Assembly: GCA_029582165.1 (NCBI GenBank)
Contig: CM055880.1
Location: 2,356,001-2,420,000, forward strand
Direction: 5' to 3'
DNA from: Portulaca oleracea
Taxonomy: Eukaryota; Streptophyta; Magnoliopsida; Caryophyllales; Portulacaceae
DNA: 64,000 nucleotides
In this document: positions 24,262 to 35,199 of the stretch, piece by piece
How positions within the stretch are numbered: the first letter of the stretch is position 1
How the letters are laid out: each line of letters opens with the position of its first letter
Notes under the pieces: generated by a model
What the model was told of the DNA's origin: nothing
Databases searched by the model: none
The model's input: the letters and a program-made list of their open reading frames with translations, nothing else
Position numbers and translations under genes: made by a program

Positions 24262-25005
24262 ATGAAGCTTCTCCTAGCCACATTGTTCATGCAAGCCCTA
24301 ACTCTAGGCACCACCCTAGCCCAAGCCCAAGCCCCGGCCCTGGCTCCCGCGGGCCCCACGAACATAACCGCGATCCTAACCAAAGCGGGCCAATTCACGA
24401 CCCTGATCCGGCTCATGGGCACCACCCAGGTGGCGGACCAAATCAACACCCAACTCAACAACTCGAACCAGGGTTTAACCGTGTTTGCACCCACAGACAA
24501 TGCATTTGCCGGCCTGAAACCCGGGACGTTAAACTCCCTGACCGACCAGCAGAAGGTGCAGCTGGTGCAGTTCCACATCCTCCCCAACTTCCTGTCCCTT
24601 TCGCAGTTCCAAACCGCGAGCAACCCCCTAAGAACTCAGGCTGGGAACAGCAACAACGGCGAGTTCCCTCTCAATGTGACCACGAATGGGAACCAAGTTA
24701 ACATCACAACTGGGGTGGTGAATACTACTGTGTCAAACTCCATTTACAGTGATGGCAAACTTGCTGTTTACCAGGTCGATCAAGTGCTTTTACCTTTGGA
24801 GTTCTTCCAAAGCGCGGCCCCGGCCCCAGCCCCGGTCGAGGGCAAGCCTAAGAAGAAGGGTGCCAATGTGGCGGATTCGCCCGATGATGGGAGTGATAAC
24901 TCGGGTGATGCTTCTCGTGCTGGTTCGTTGAGAGTTGATCGGTTCGGGTTTGTGTTGGTGGGGTTTTCAGGTTTTGTTAGTGCTGCATTGGTCTTCATGG
25001 TTTAG
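24262..25005 (+). CDS. Fasciclin-like arabinogalactan protein, single exon, 247 aa
   Basis: A secreted, probably GPI-anchored wall glycoprotein. Residues 1 to about 22 are a signal peptide. A short AGP motif follows (QAQAPALAPAGP, 21-32), then one fasciclin domain at about 33-180. Its H1 motif is LTVFAPTDNAF (72-82) and the H2-region motif is DGKLAVYQVDQVLLP (164-178). A second AGP segment (SAAPAPAPVEG, 184-194), a Lys/Asp/Ser-rich linker and a hydrophobic C-terminus (228-247) that looks like a GPI-attachment signal complete it. N-glycosylation sequons are present (NIT at 34 and 147). One fasciclin domain and this length fit the group that includes Arabidopsis FLA11/FLA12, linked to secondary walls, but orthology is inferred. 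The coding region is clearly more GC-rich than its surroundings and intronless. Confidence 0.95.
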   Translation: MKLLLATLFMQALTLGTTLAQAQAPALAPAGPTNITAILTKAGQFTTLIRLMGTTQVADQINTQLNNSNQGLTVFAPTDNAFAGLKPGTLNSLTDQQKVQLVQFHILPNFLSLSQFQTASNPLRTQAGNSNNGEFPLNVTTNGNQVNITTGVVNTTVSNSIYSDGKLAVYQVDQVLLPLEFFQSAAPAPAPVEGKPKKKGANVADSPDDGSDNSGDASRAGSLRVDRFGFVLVGFSGFVSAALVFMV

Positions 25006-26283
25006 GGATGTGGTTCGGGTTCGGTTCTTGTTTTTGTACTGGTTTTTTGAGTTGAAGTTTTGATTGGGATGGGATTTGTGAACTGTATTCATGATGTTGT
25101 TGTGGGTTCTTTCATTATTGAATTGAATTGAAAATGTTCATTCTTGATAATTTTTTTAGACCTAGTGACTTGATCTAGTTGTTGATGCTATTATGTCATT
25201 GTGTGAAGTAGATTAAAAATACCAAATATGCTATTAATCATGGACTAGTCGTGTAATAAGCATGAATTTAGTTTTATGAACTGGGAGTTTGGATAATGGA
25301 TGTGTTACAGTCATATACCATTGCATGGTATTACAGTAAGAAAACCATCATTGGGTCTTCAACTATAAACTTAAGCTAGATGGTTCGACTCATCGTAGGG
25401 GACTTGTCCCGCATCAGTAGTATGGGCTATCGATGAGGATAGATCAAATGGACTCTCTTGATATACTAGTTTTTGGGGATGAGTTCTCCCATTTGATCTA
25501 TAATATGATGATTTTATTTCTTAAATTCGTAAAATGGGAAGTTTTGAGTTTTTCTTTTTAAAATTATTCTTATGTTGAAGATCTAAACATTTATCTCTCA
25601 TTCGCTACATATCTCTCCTTATCATATGTGATTACTTTGGGCCTCTATCTTGCTTGTTTTTTTCTAGGGTGGGTTTATGGGCTCGCAAATTAGAATGTTA
25701 GAAAGGTAAACTTTTGATGTAAAGGAAAAGAAAAATTGCTAATGTAAAGGAAAAGAAGATTTGACCCATTAGAAGAAACTCTTGGAACCAACCTCTATAA
25801 ACAATAATGTTTGTTGAGGTAAGGCGCCACACATGGATCTACCCGACCATACAAAAGCAGGACCAACATATGGTGAAGTTGTTCACTTGTTCTTGTGGCT
25901 GATGTATGCCGGGCTAACCTCATTTGCTTCATCTTAGCTACTTCTGCTAATGTGAATGCCATTGTTGGCTTTGTTTAGTATATGGATTTGTTTGATCATA
26001 TAAATGATACCATTAGTCTTGAGGGTGTTGTGATGTATGCTGGCCTGACCTCAGTTGCTTATTGGCTTATTGTATTTGAATGAGGATATGACACGGGTGT
26101 TCTGATAATGCTTATTTACAAACTGAAATACTGTTCAGGAACGTTGTGGACATTTTGATCGAGATTCGATTTATCATTGTATGACATGAAGGTAAACTTC
26201 TGAGTTCTGACCCACATTGGATGTTTAACGGCAGCGCTGAAATTATGAAGAAATAAGTACAGGTACAAAAAACTAAAGAAAGC
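25006..26283. other. FLA 3' region and intergenic DNA before the snRNA array
   Basis: Probable 3' UTR of the FLA gene to about 25150, then no gene. The segment 25890-26100 resembles 22510-22530 plus 22890-23290 (shared GCTGATGTATGC, CTCATTTGCTTCATCTT and GAATGAGGATATGACACGGG), so the FLA gene is flanked by copies of the same DNA. Confidence 0.55.
26204..26216 (+). promoter_or_regulatory. Weak USE-like element of U2-1
   Basis: TGACCCACATTGG resembles the plant snRNA upstream sequence element (consensus RTCCCACATCG) about 70 bp before U2-1. No clear TATA box follows, so this promoter looks weaker than those of the other U2 copies. Confidence 0.4.
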
Positions 26284-26480
26284 ATACCTTTCTCGGCCTT
26301 TTGGCTAAGATCAAGTGTAGTATCTGTTCTTATCAGTTTAATATCTGATACGTGGGTCATTGACCTACAATGATATTAAATTAATTTTTTGAGGGGGAGG
26401 GTCCACCACAGTAGCTTGCTGCTGGGATCCTTGAGCATCGCCTATGTGTTGCACTACGGCATGGGCCTGGCGCACCCCAC
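26284..26480 (+). ncRNA. U2 spliceosomal snRNA, copy 1
   Basis: A full-length U2 sequence of about 197 nt, starting ATACCTTTCTCGGCCTTTTG. The branch-point recognition segment GTGTAGTATCTGTTC is intact. The Sm-site region is ATTAATTTTTTGAGGG, followed by the 3' hairpins (CCACAGTAGCTTGCTGCTGG and the final GGCCTGGCGCACCCC). It is one of four full copies in the window. The RNA body looks usable, but its USE and TATA are poor, so expression is uncertain. Confidence 0.95.
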
Positions 26481-26587
26481 CAATCCATTGTTGAAGTTTT
26501 CTCTATTATGTTTCAAAGTTTTCCATGACATTGTGGTTAAAGCATGGGATGTTGTACTACCTTCACAAATTACCCTTGTTTTTACTG

Positions 26588-26897
26588 TAAAAGACCACAA
26601 TATCCTTTATAAATCAGAGAAAATCAACAATTAATATGTTATAGATTGTCAAGTCTGATATCTTTTGGGAATATACATGAGTTAATTTGACAATTGAAAT
26701 GGAATAGTATGTTTTATGTATGAGTGGTTAGATCTTAGTAGTATTTATGTAAAAGACCATAATTGGTTTAAGGTATCCATTAATATGTTATAGATTGTCA
26801 AGTCTGATATCTTTTGGGAATATACATGAGTTAATTTGACAATTGAAATGGAATAGTATGTTTTATGTATGAGTGGTTAGATCTTAGTAGTATTTAT
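26588..26897. repeat. Recent tandem duplication, about 150-160 bp unit
   Basis: Units 26588-26748 and 26749-26897 are nearly identical over about 120 bp. Both run from TTAATATGTTATAGATTGTC to GTGGTTAGATCTTAGTAGTA. They are non-coding and lie just downstream of U2-1. Confidence 0.95.
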
Positions 26898-27767
26898 ATG
26901 AAGGAATTTGGATCATTTGGCTAGAATATTGTGTCTAGTATTATGGTGTGGTGTGTTCTGGCAGACCATATTGTAAGGTGTGGATTTTCGTGTGGCCTCT
27001 CTAGCCTTGCACCTTTTACTTGGGTAGATTACTAATGTGCATTGCTAAATGAACATTCCTCGTTGTCGGCAACATGCATACAGGAACAAGCAAAGCATTA
27101 GGGATAGTCCAGTCCCTGAATGTTAGATATGTATTCGGGTTCTAAGTTGTACCTAGTTATTGGGCCTCCCAAATTTCAGGAATAAAGTCACCATTATTGG
27201 TCATAGACTCAAAGCCAATAAAAAGGGGGTAAACAGAAGAAATTTCATGATAGTTTGCTAGTTTGCTTCATCTATTTTTGGCGAGGGGATCAAATGTAAC
27301 ACATTTCATGAAATTGTGATTGTTGCTGCAACATTGAGCCTCCTCACCACAACGGTAGGAAAACTCCATATCAGAGCTTCAATCTACATATGTTGTGATT
27401 TTGTTCATATTTTGATCGACTACAAAATGCTAATGTATAACTGAAATTGTTGTAAATCTAGTAGCACAGTCCCTCCAAACTGACAGATGACATGTTCAGA
27501 GCCACACTTGCACATCCCAAAACAGCAGAGTCGTTGCTTTCTTCCACAATTTTCTGTGAACACCACTCGCCTACAACATTTTATTAGAGCTGCGTAGATA
27601 ATGCTGCTGCTTAATTGAAGCTTTTGGTAACTTTCTGAGATAAGTTTGGTCTGTCATTGAATACCTAGCACTGAAGAAATCCCGGAATAGAGCTTCGCAA
27701 TATCTTGAAGACCGACTTTATTCCTATCATTAGACACGATTATGAAACACTAGAACTAGAGTTGAGT

Positions 27768-27928
27768 TAGGGGCCGCGCGAACGCAGGCCCCCGCTATCA
27801 CAAATTATGACGTACGTTCTCCCACTTTGGGGAGACATTAGGCAAGTGCCCCTCCCAAGTGCAATGGAAGCCACCTACCTAGGCCATGGACCTTCATGAT
27901 TACCCATTGACCCCGTCCAGGTAAGTAA
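27768..27928 (-). ncRNA. U1 spliceosomal snRNA, copy 1
   Basis: On the minus strand, starting near 27927 with TACTTACCTGGACGGGGTCA, whose ACTTACCTG pairs with 5' splice sites. The stem-loop I region is intact (AATCATGAAGG, then CCATGGCCTAGG). Next come the stem II/III segment with CATTGCACTTGGGAGGGG, the Sm region CATAATTTGTG and the 3' hairpin GGGGGCCTGCG / CGCGCGGCCCC. About 161 nt, full length. The extreme 5' base is not the usual A by one position. It is the only U1 copy in the window with a good loop I, and it is antiparallel to all other snRNA genes here. Confidence 0.93.
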
Positions 27929-28385
27929 GTTTCTAGTTATTTTATATCTTCCTTATATACTAATCTCTCTATTATACTTTGACTATTCTGTCGATGCGGT
28001 GTATGATTCTAGCTCGTGAGATTCCATATGTTTGTTAACTTGCTCCATTTTCCAAGATGAAGATGAGACTCTAATTCTTCCAGGTATAAAAGCTCTCAAT
28101 TGCTTTTTAGACATCAAAGACCAAAGTGTAGATGGTTTGCGTTTTCGGGTTGGTTTGATTGTCACCCAGAGTATGCATGCTTACCATGGAAGAATTAATA
28201 GGAAGGGCCTAACACTTATTGTGAGTAGACATATTGAAGATGGTGGTTTCTCATTATCTATTTGTCTCTCTACTTGTAATATGAACCTCTCTGAGAAGTA
28301 CTCGTATGAGTTTTGAAATTTTAATTGGTGCAAAGTTAGCGTGTGCATTTTTAATTTTTACGGACCCCATGAAAAACTTGACCAT

Positions 28386-28430
28386 ATTAGAGGTCGACAA
28401 TGGGCAGGGTCCTTATTGGGTCAAGCACGT
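28386..28430. repeat. Left-end fragment of the 22530 hAT-type family
   Basis: GACAATGGGCAGGGTCCTTA and the following TTGGGTCAAG match the first 45 bp of the 22530-22884 element; the rest is missing. Confidence 0.5.
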
Positions 28431-28439
28431 CAGCTTGTT

Positions 28440-29310
28440 AAAACTAGGGTATTTGATGAATTGGGCTAACCATGGACGATTTTATAATGGACCACGCCAA
28501 GGTCAGGTAGTAATGAAATACTTACTTCCAGGTGCACTAGTTCAATGTCCTCCCTCTAGATTTTAGCCAAGATATAATGAGAAGCAACCGAAGCCTATAA
28601 GTTGGGGTTAACCCATCAATAGATAGGCCATTTTGAGATGGCCATGAAACGGATAAATGGATCGCATGTGATTTGGCGCTTCCTTGAAGGTACTGGATTC
28701 TGTACGATGGTGACTATTTTCAGTGGGGCATTATGCTAAAGAAGCAGAAGCAGAAACTGCAACTGTTGTTGGATTGAGGTACAAATCAGTTTCACTTTCT
28801 CCAATATTTTTCTAATTACTGTCTGTTTCTCTTCTTATGTTGTACTTCTGTAAATGAGTGTGAGATTGATTTGCCTTTGGGTTTGTTACTTATCTGTCCG
28901 ACGTGCATTGGATTAGAATAAGTACCATACATAGAAGATCAACATATTTCCTTTCCAATATTTATTTTTTTTGTTTGTCGTCCTCAATGCCTCTATAGAT
29001 CATCTAATTTTGTAGGCGTGTATAATCGTGTGCAGGCCAAGTTTCAAGTCGTTTTACGGCCAAATTTACTGTCTTTTTTTCTTGTTCAAACAAGATGTGA
29101 TTCGGTTAGCTGATGCGTCAAACACACCAATTTCAGAGCCTATGTCTTGAGCTGTATTCTAGGACTCATATAATGAGCTGTGTATTCTGGTTGATCCTGT
29201 TTGAATGAGAACAAGAGTAGTTCCCCAATTATGGATGGAGTAAATACAACAAAAACAGAGGCCTTTGAAAATTACAAGATATTTAATAACTTCACAAAGG
29301 CAATCAACAA
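28440..29310. other. Spacer between U1-1 and tRNA-iMet-1
   Basis: No recognisable gene. A GATATAATGAGAAGCAA motif here (28571) recurs at 57637, where it also lies downstream of a U1 sequence, so parts of this spacer belong to the duplicated module. Confidence 0.5.
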
Positions 29311-29382
29311 ATCAGAGTGGTGCAGCGGAAGCGTGGTGGGCCCATAACCCACAGGTCCCAGGATCGAAACCTGGCTCTGATA
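29311..29382 (+). tRNA. Initiator tRNA-Met (CAT), copy 1
   Basis: 72 nt with acceptor stem ATCAGAG/CTCTGAT and no -1 base. The anticodon arm is GTGGG-CCCATAA-CCCAC with anticodon CAT, and the T-arm CCAGG-ATCGAAA-CCTGG is the eukaryotic initiator form. The B box GGATCGAAACC is intact. One D-arm difference (GTGGTGCAGCGG instead of GTGGCGCAGCGG) falls in the A box. Likely functional. Confidence 0.93.
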
Positions 29383-29920
29383 GAAATGAGTAGCTTCCTG
29401 CCCAACTTTTTTTCGATGCTGTTGATTTTTTATTTGTTTCATATATTGTTGATTTAAGCATACTTACATTGTTGCACACCACCTCAGTCAATTGTGCCTT
29501 TTTCTGCTTATGTGAAGGTAATTGAGTGTGTACATAATCTGGATAGTTGAAAATGATTTTTCTTTTCCGATTTTATATTGTACTGGACCGAAGGAAACTT
29601 CTTCTGTGAACTACTTCTGATTCTTTCTCATGTAGTTAGTATTGAGCAAACAAGTTGTTTGTTGAAGTTGAGATGCTAAGGTATTGAAAAACTACTTAGG
29701 TTGCTTTTGTTTAGGAATACTTCAGTGTTAGTTGAATATTATTATACTGCTGAATATTTTCCTTTGGAATACTTTAGGTTTTTTTTTTTTGGGGGGGGGG
29801 GTGGAATTTTGTTTCCCTCTGAGAATTAGTATCAGTATCTGAATGTATTTGGTGCCAGTGTAATTGTGTATCAGAGTAATGAATGTGGTTTGCTATTCTT
29901 CTCATAGCATGAGCCACGAG

Positions 29921-29957
29921 TAGACCTGTCAATTCAGGCGGGCGGGTCGGTTTCGGT
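29921..29957. repeat. End fragment of the 55693 hAT-type family
   Basis: TAGACCTGTCAATTC followed by GGCGGGCGGGTCGG matches the inverted right end of the 55693-56177 element; only the tip is present. Confidence 0.6.
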
Positions 29958-30420
29958 AGAAGCCAAATGAGAGATAAAGAGGATCTGGATTAGAAATGAA
30001 CAATTTTCAGTAGAGATAGAAGCGAATGCGAGAAACTTAGGTCGTAGGGAGTAACGTGGATCGGGAAATCGAGTTTTCTTAAGATTTGGACCTAAGAAAA
30101 TAGTTTACAAAGGGAGGGGACAATGATTTCCACTGGAAATGGTTTTCCCCATTCTTCGGCCGCCAAACACTTGAAAATCGGAAATTTTTCCTCCTTGTCA
30201 AACTCACTCTTAATAATAATTGAAAATGTGTTGTAATTTTGCCTATGGAAGAGCAATCACAATTCAATCCCTATCTCATTTGGAAGGTTGTCCGTTGGAA
30301 GACATCATATATCTAAGAAAAGTACTTGATGAATTGATTCATGATATGCTGTTTCTGCTTAATACCAGTTTGGTTACCAAACACATATTATTAGCCATCA
30401 TGACTATATGTGTTATCCAT

Positions 30421-30535
30421 GGACATTAATACGTGTTATCCATGAATACTATTATAGAAGTACACATGGGTGTTGTCATGGATTTTTATAATAGTATCCA
30501 TGGTTAACACATATTACTAACCATGTACATAGTCG
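30421..30535. repeat. Imperfect inverted repeat (foldback)
   Basis: The left arm ends CCATGAATACTATTATA and the right arm starts TATAATAGTATCCATGG, with a loop of about 20 bases. The outer parts also pair (ATACGTGTTATCC with GGTTAACACATAT). No coding content. Confidence 0.75.
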
Positions 30536-30879
30536 GTGCATTGTCGCGAGTTATTATGTATTGAAGACTTTTAGAGTTTTTTTTCTATGGAATGAAGGTT
30601 TTGATATTGTGTCATATATAACTACTACATGTGTTTCGTCTTCCATCAAATACGAACTAGTGCTTTATTGATTTTATAAGTAATTATCCAAACAATTTAC
30701 ATTATGTTCCAACAACAGCGACATATTATTAATTTATTGATGTATTCATCAAGGGTAGTCCATAACAAACAAAACACAACCATGAATTACCATATTAATA
30801 TCCACAGATTACATATATGACGGAGTTGAAGAAGAAGAAGAACAAAAGGTTCCGTAAAATTAGTCTATTATTAATGTTG

Positions 30880-31022
30880 TTAGACTATAAAATTATTCAT
30901 GGAGCTTCAACCATCAGCTTAAACTTTTTATTGTGATAAACCACATGGTATCAGAGCTTACCCTGAGCAAAGATCTCAGATTCGAATCTCAACACCCCTC
31001 ATATTCATTTGCGCAAGGTGAA
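30880..31022 (+). mobile_element. LTR-end plus primer-binding-site remnant
   Basis: ACCATCAGCTTAAACTTTT is typical of plant LTR sequence. It is followed at 30946-30957 by TGGTATCAGAGC, the complement of the 3' end of initiator tRNA-Met. No second LTR or coding domain lies nearby, so this is a fragment. Confidence 0.55.
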
Positions 31023-31306
31023 AGGGGGTCCCTTTTTATTTTTCTGCTTTCCTCTACCTCTTTGCAAAGCACCCATAAAGACAATAAAAGAAAAAAGAAA
31101 AAGAAAAAAATATGTCATTGTTAACTCAACAACTTGAACCCCATTTTTTTAATTACAAATTAGGACTCCATAGTCATCTCTATCTTTGATTGTCAATTTG
31201 TCTCCTAAATAGTCCTTGGTGGTCAATAACCCAAAAGAAAAATCGGTGGATAGGTTAATACTCCAAACAGGTCTTCCTAAATGTTGTGTAAATTATTGAA
31301 GCCCTA

Positions 31307-31663
31307 GAGATAAAAAAAATTTCGAGAGGTATTCCAATATTTGGCGAAATTATTTTTCGGTACTCTAATTTTTCAAAACTCATTTCGAGGTACCCTTACT
31401 TTTTGGGTTAGTAATTATTTGATATTTTTTCGGTCATCAAGTTTATTAAGTGACCGGAATACCCTTATTTTTTTCTTTAAGGGTATTTTTAAAAAAATGG
31501 AAGAACAAGGGTATTTCAATCATTTAACCAAATTGATTACGGAAAAAACACCTAATAATTTCTAACCCAAAGAATAAGGGTACCCAAAATGAGTTTTGAA
31601 AAGTTAGAGTACTGAAAAATATTTCACAAAAAATTAGGGTACTTCAAAATAATTTTTTTCTCA
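31307..31663. mobile_element. Long foldback element, about 150-bp inverted arms
   Basis: The two halves are inverted copies. GGTACTCTAATTTTTCAAAA on the left pairs with TTTTGAAAAGTTAGAGTACT on the right, and AGGTACCCTTACTTTTTGGG pairs with AAAGAATAAGGGTACCC. The centre near 31480 is itself palindromic (AATACCCTTAT... / ...AAGGGTATTT). It could fold into one hairpin more than 300 nt long. No transposase. Confidence 0.85.
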
Positions 31664-32398
31664 AAGATGCAAGCCCATTGTCCATAAGATCCATTCTAAG
31701 CCATCCATTCTGAGCCAAACGACGCCGTTACGGCACGTCTCCCGCTCTTTGACTCCGCTTTTCTAACTCTAACCCACGTTGCTCTTCATTTAACCATAGT
31801 TAATTATCTAATTTTCGAGGCTTTTTTTATTTTATTTTTTGTAAGGAAAAACTTTTTATTTCCTCAATCTCACGTCAAATCACTGTCCTAGAAATCTTCC
31901 CTCTCAAGCGTCAGTTTGAGTGCTCAAACTTCGGTAGAAATGGCGATTCATCTCTCTCTGTATTTCGTAATTATCTTGTGATTCTTCGTCGGTTCAAAGG
32001 TTATGCGTAGAACTAGTAGAAGTTGAAATCACAGAGTAGTAGGTCTCCAATTTTCTGGTAATCCGAACTGTATCTTTGTTTTGCATGTTTGATTGTTTTG
32101 ATTCACTCATTTGCTTTTCTACACTTCTTGAATGATCGAATCATGCATTTTAATTGAACTTTTGGTTTCTGAATTTGCGATTATTAAACTAAATTCATGT
32201 AAATTGAAGTGCTAAGTCGGATATTCTGTCACCGATGCGTAAAAATTGGCGGTCTCTGCTGGTTATACATGAACTTGAGGTGTCTGGTTTTGATTTGAAC
32301 GCAGGAGTTCTGTGTTAAGTTAGTATTCAGTCGTATTATGATTACATGGTAAATATTCAGTGTAGTTATGGTGAATTCTAACTTATACATGATAGATA

Positions 32399-32670
32399 GG
32401 CACCGTTATTTTGTGTGGTTGGTGAAATATGGAAATGGTGTGGTGGGTGTGGTAAAATTCTGGAAAGTGCGGTGAGGTGTGGAATGATGCGTTAAAATTT
32501 GTCGAAAGTGTGGTTGATATAGTAGGCGAGGAGAGAGAATGTGAAAAGTAGAGGAGAAGAGTGATGAGATATTTTGGTAATGATTGTGGTATGATGTGTA
32601 AAGTATGGAAGAATATTGAGTAATATGATGAGTTGTGGTACTGCACCACACCGTATAAAAGACCAAGGCC
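32399..32670. mobile_element. PIF/Harbinger-type MITE
   Basis: The left end GGCACCGTTATTTTGTGTGG and right end CACACCGTATAAAAGACCAA plus GGCC are inverted with mismatches. Flanks ATA and TTA resemble a TWA target. The interior shares GGTGTGG and GAGGAGAGAGAA motifs with 23003-23204. Confidence 0.7.
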
Positions 32671-33338
32671 TTAGTATATGTATGGTGACTTAAAGGTGTT
32701 TGAGTTGCCTTTTGATTTGGGGTATAAGCGACTTACTTAGCCTATGTTCCATAAAAATTTGAATGTTCTGGTGTATATCTTGTTTCCTTAGGAGATTGAT
32801 TGATGTCCTACTCTGCCTTTTTTATGGCTTTAAGTTGGCCATCTCTATATTTTTCATGTGCATGTAGGACTTTTCCCCTTGCTGCTTGTGTCCATAGGTA
32901 AACCTATTTCCGCCATAGTTGCCCTTGGTTAATGCTGTACTTTTATAGTCGAAGAACGTGCATAATTCTGCCATGGCTGCCCTAGTTTATGGTTAAACTC
33001 TTTGAATTGAAGAAATACATGCACTGACGAGCCAATTATTGTTGATCATTTGTGTTTCTGGTTGCAAAATGTTCAGCATATGGTATGCATCTGTCTCAGA
33101 GTCTCTCTGTAAATGGGTTTTTAATAGAAAGATTCTTTGAAGTCCAGTTACCTCTTGACAATTCTTGAATATCTAGGTTGTCTTGAAATTCAGTATCTCC
33201 TAGGATGAAAAGAGAAGTTTATTCTTGCTGGTGAGTAGCAGGACAATTGGTTGACAGTTTGCCTTTCTGTTGTCTTACAGCTGCTGAGGAATAGGCATTG
33301 TGAGTCTAGCATGTTGGAGTATATGCAAAGCTCTAAAT

Positions 33339-33349
33339 GTCCCACATCG
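33339..33349 (+). promoter_or_regulatory. USE of U6-1
   Basis: GTCCCACATCG is a perfect plant upstream sequence element. A TATA-like TTTATGA follows at 33375, about 25 bp on, the spacing known for RNA polymerase III snRNA genes in plants. Confidence 0.85.
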
Positions 33350-33403
33350 ATAAAGAACTAAATACTCATTGCATTTATGACTTGCTGGATTGACCCATGA
33401 GTT

Positions 33404-33491
33404 GTCTCTTCAGAGACATCTGATAAAACTGGAACGATACAGAGAAGATTAGCATGGCCCCTGCGCAAGGATGACACGCACAAATCGAGAA
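33404..33491 (+). ncRNA. U6 spliceosomal snRNA, copy 1 (3' end lost)
   Basis: GTCTCTTCAGAGACATCTGA opens the RNA, followed by the catalytic core with ACAGAGA (in GATACAGAGAAGATTAGC) and the GCATGGCCCCTGCGCAAGG internal stem-loop. After ...AAATCGAGAA at 33490 it diverges: the usual ATGGTCC 3' end and T-run are missing. The promoter (USE plus TATA) is good and the core is intact, but it lacks the Pol III terminator and the U2-pairing 3' tail, so it is probably a non-functional or run-through copy. Confidence 0.85.
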
Positions 33492-34388
33492 CGATATAGT
33501 TACCATTCTCTATTTCTCTTTAATGGAGCAAGAGTGTCATATTACGTCTGATGTTGCTTTATGAGATTACTTGTTCATCTTTAGTGTAATTGTTTGATTG
33601 CACCAACAATTTATTGCTTCTGATTTTGCTGTATAAAGAGCATTTGCTTGCTGTAATATGTTCTCTACAATCTTTGTGTTTGGCAATAGTAGGTGAAATG
33701 AATCAAACCTTCAAGAATTTAAAAGAGTGGGGTCTGAATTGGCCAAAGGCGAAGCCACATGTGCTTACACAATATGTTCTGTATAATTTTTGTGTTTGGT
33801 ATGATGAGTATTTGTAAGCTTTTTAATAGCATGAGGTACAGGCTCTACTTTTCTAAGGAAATCAAAGATCATCTGTAGTGTAAACCAAATTTAATGCACT
33901 TGTCTTAGAGTAATCAATGGAATTCAATTTGCTATCTTATCCCTTAATCAGTCAATGCAGGCAATCATAATTCCCAGGGTCCGGGACTGATTTGGAGGGT
34001 TTTATCTAGGAAGACATTAGATGACTTACAAATGCAAAGGAAAATTAGCATGGATGTATAAGTATGGTTCACACGCACACCCTTTACTTAAGCTGATGAC
34101 GGATGGTCTTTACCTCTATGCATATTGATAAGTGAAAACCGGTAAGCAATCTTTTCTGCTAATTGTCGGCTGATTCACTTCGCAGAATTTCCTGCTATAG
34201 TTGTATTGATAAGAGGGTTACAGCATGTGAATTGTCGCTCTTTTTTTTGTGGATGTACTGTTTCTTCTAACTACCGTTTGCTTGTACCTTAGTGCCTAGT
34301 ATTCTATTTGCTCAACTTGATTGATCATTATATAGTTGCTGATTTGTATAGATTTTGTGTAGTGGGTAACATAGATGATTTTGCTTAC

Positions 34389-34400
34389 TGTCCCACATAA
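34389..34400 (+). promoter_or_regulatory. USE of U2-2
   Basis: TGTCCCACATAA matches the plant USE at 9 of 11 core positions. The TATA box at 34431 is about 30 bp downstream, the wider spacing used by Pol II snRNA genes. Confidence 0.8.
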
Positions 34401-34430
34401 GGATGAGAAAAGAAGAAGCTGAATAGTCAG

Positions 34431-34440
34431 TATATAAAAG
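34431..34440 (+). promoter_or_regulatory. TATA box of U2-2
   Basis: TATATAAAAG, about 34 bp before the RNA start. Confidence 0.85.
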
Positions 34441-34464
34441 CAGGTTCTTAATATGTTTCAAAGC

Positions 34465-34660
34465 ATACCTTTCTCGGCCTTTTGGCTAAGATCAAGTGTA
34501 GTATCTGTTCTTATCAGTTTAATATCTGATACGTGGGTCATTGACCCACAATGATATTAAATTAATTTTTTGAGGGGAGGGTCCGCCACAGTAGCTTGCT
34601 ACTGGGATCCTCGAGCGTCGCCTGTGCGTTGCACTACAGCATAGGCCTGGCGCACCCCAC
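34465..34660 (+). ncRNA. U2 spliceosomal snRNA, copy 2
   Basis: Full-length U2 (about 196 nt) with intact 5' domain ATACCTTTCTCGGCC, branch-site pairing GTGTAGTATCTG, Sm region ATTAATTTTTTGAGGGG and 3' hairpins. A plant 3' box follows immediately (CA-CCAATCA-AGTATAA, 34658-34673). With USE, TATA, body and 3' box all in place, this is the best-looking U2 gene here. It begins about 735 bp before tRNA-iMet-2. Confidence 0.96.
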
Positions 34661-34674
34661 CAATCAAGTATAAT
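34659..34674 (+). terminator. 3' box of U2-2
   Basis: CACCAATCAAGTATAA fits the plant snRNA 3'-end signal CA(N)3-10AGTNNAA. Confidence 0.75.
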
Positions 34675-35199
34675 TTATTGAGTTTTGTCTGAGGTATTAT
34701 TACTTAGGGTTTTAGGGGTTTTTTTATGAAGCATTTTAGAATTGACTGCTGGATATCATCTCATTAACATAGTGGTTTAGTACTTGTTGCTAGCTGTTTG
34801 GGTTTTGATGTACATCTCTGTCAAGATCTTTCCAGTTCTTTTTTAGTTAAAAGATGAATGTTTACTTTTGCATTAGAGAATTTGTAAAAGTTTCTCCAAA
34901 CCCATGTGCAGCCTATACAATCATGATGATTAGGCTAATTTTCCAGCTCTTTCTCCTGATTTTGTATCCATGTTGAGTCGTGGTCAATCTTTTCAATTGT
35001 TGCACAATTTTGTCTTTTCTTTCTTGTTGAAAGAATGTGATTCAATTGATGTCTTCTGCTGCAAAAACACCAATTTTCTTGAGCTGCTTCCTGGCTGTCT
35101 CATGTACTTAGTAATATCACTTGAAGTCCAGTGAAACAAAGGAATCTATGCCTTTGACAATTGCAACATATTGGATAAATTTACAAAAACACTCACCAA

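Larger units (their letters stand above)
29383..33338. other. Spacer DNA between tRNA-iMet-1 and U6-1
   Basis: No protein gene recognised. It contains several mobile-element pieces listed separately: a hAT-type end, an inverted repeat, an LTR/PBS remnant, a long hairpin and a Harbinger MITE. Confidence 0.5.

Noticed and set aside
24216..24623. 135-codon antisense frame opposite the FLA gene
   Set aside because: Shadow of the GC-rich FLA coding region.
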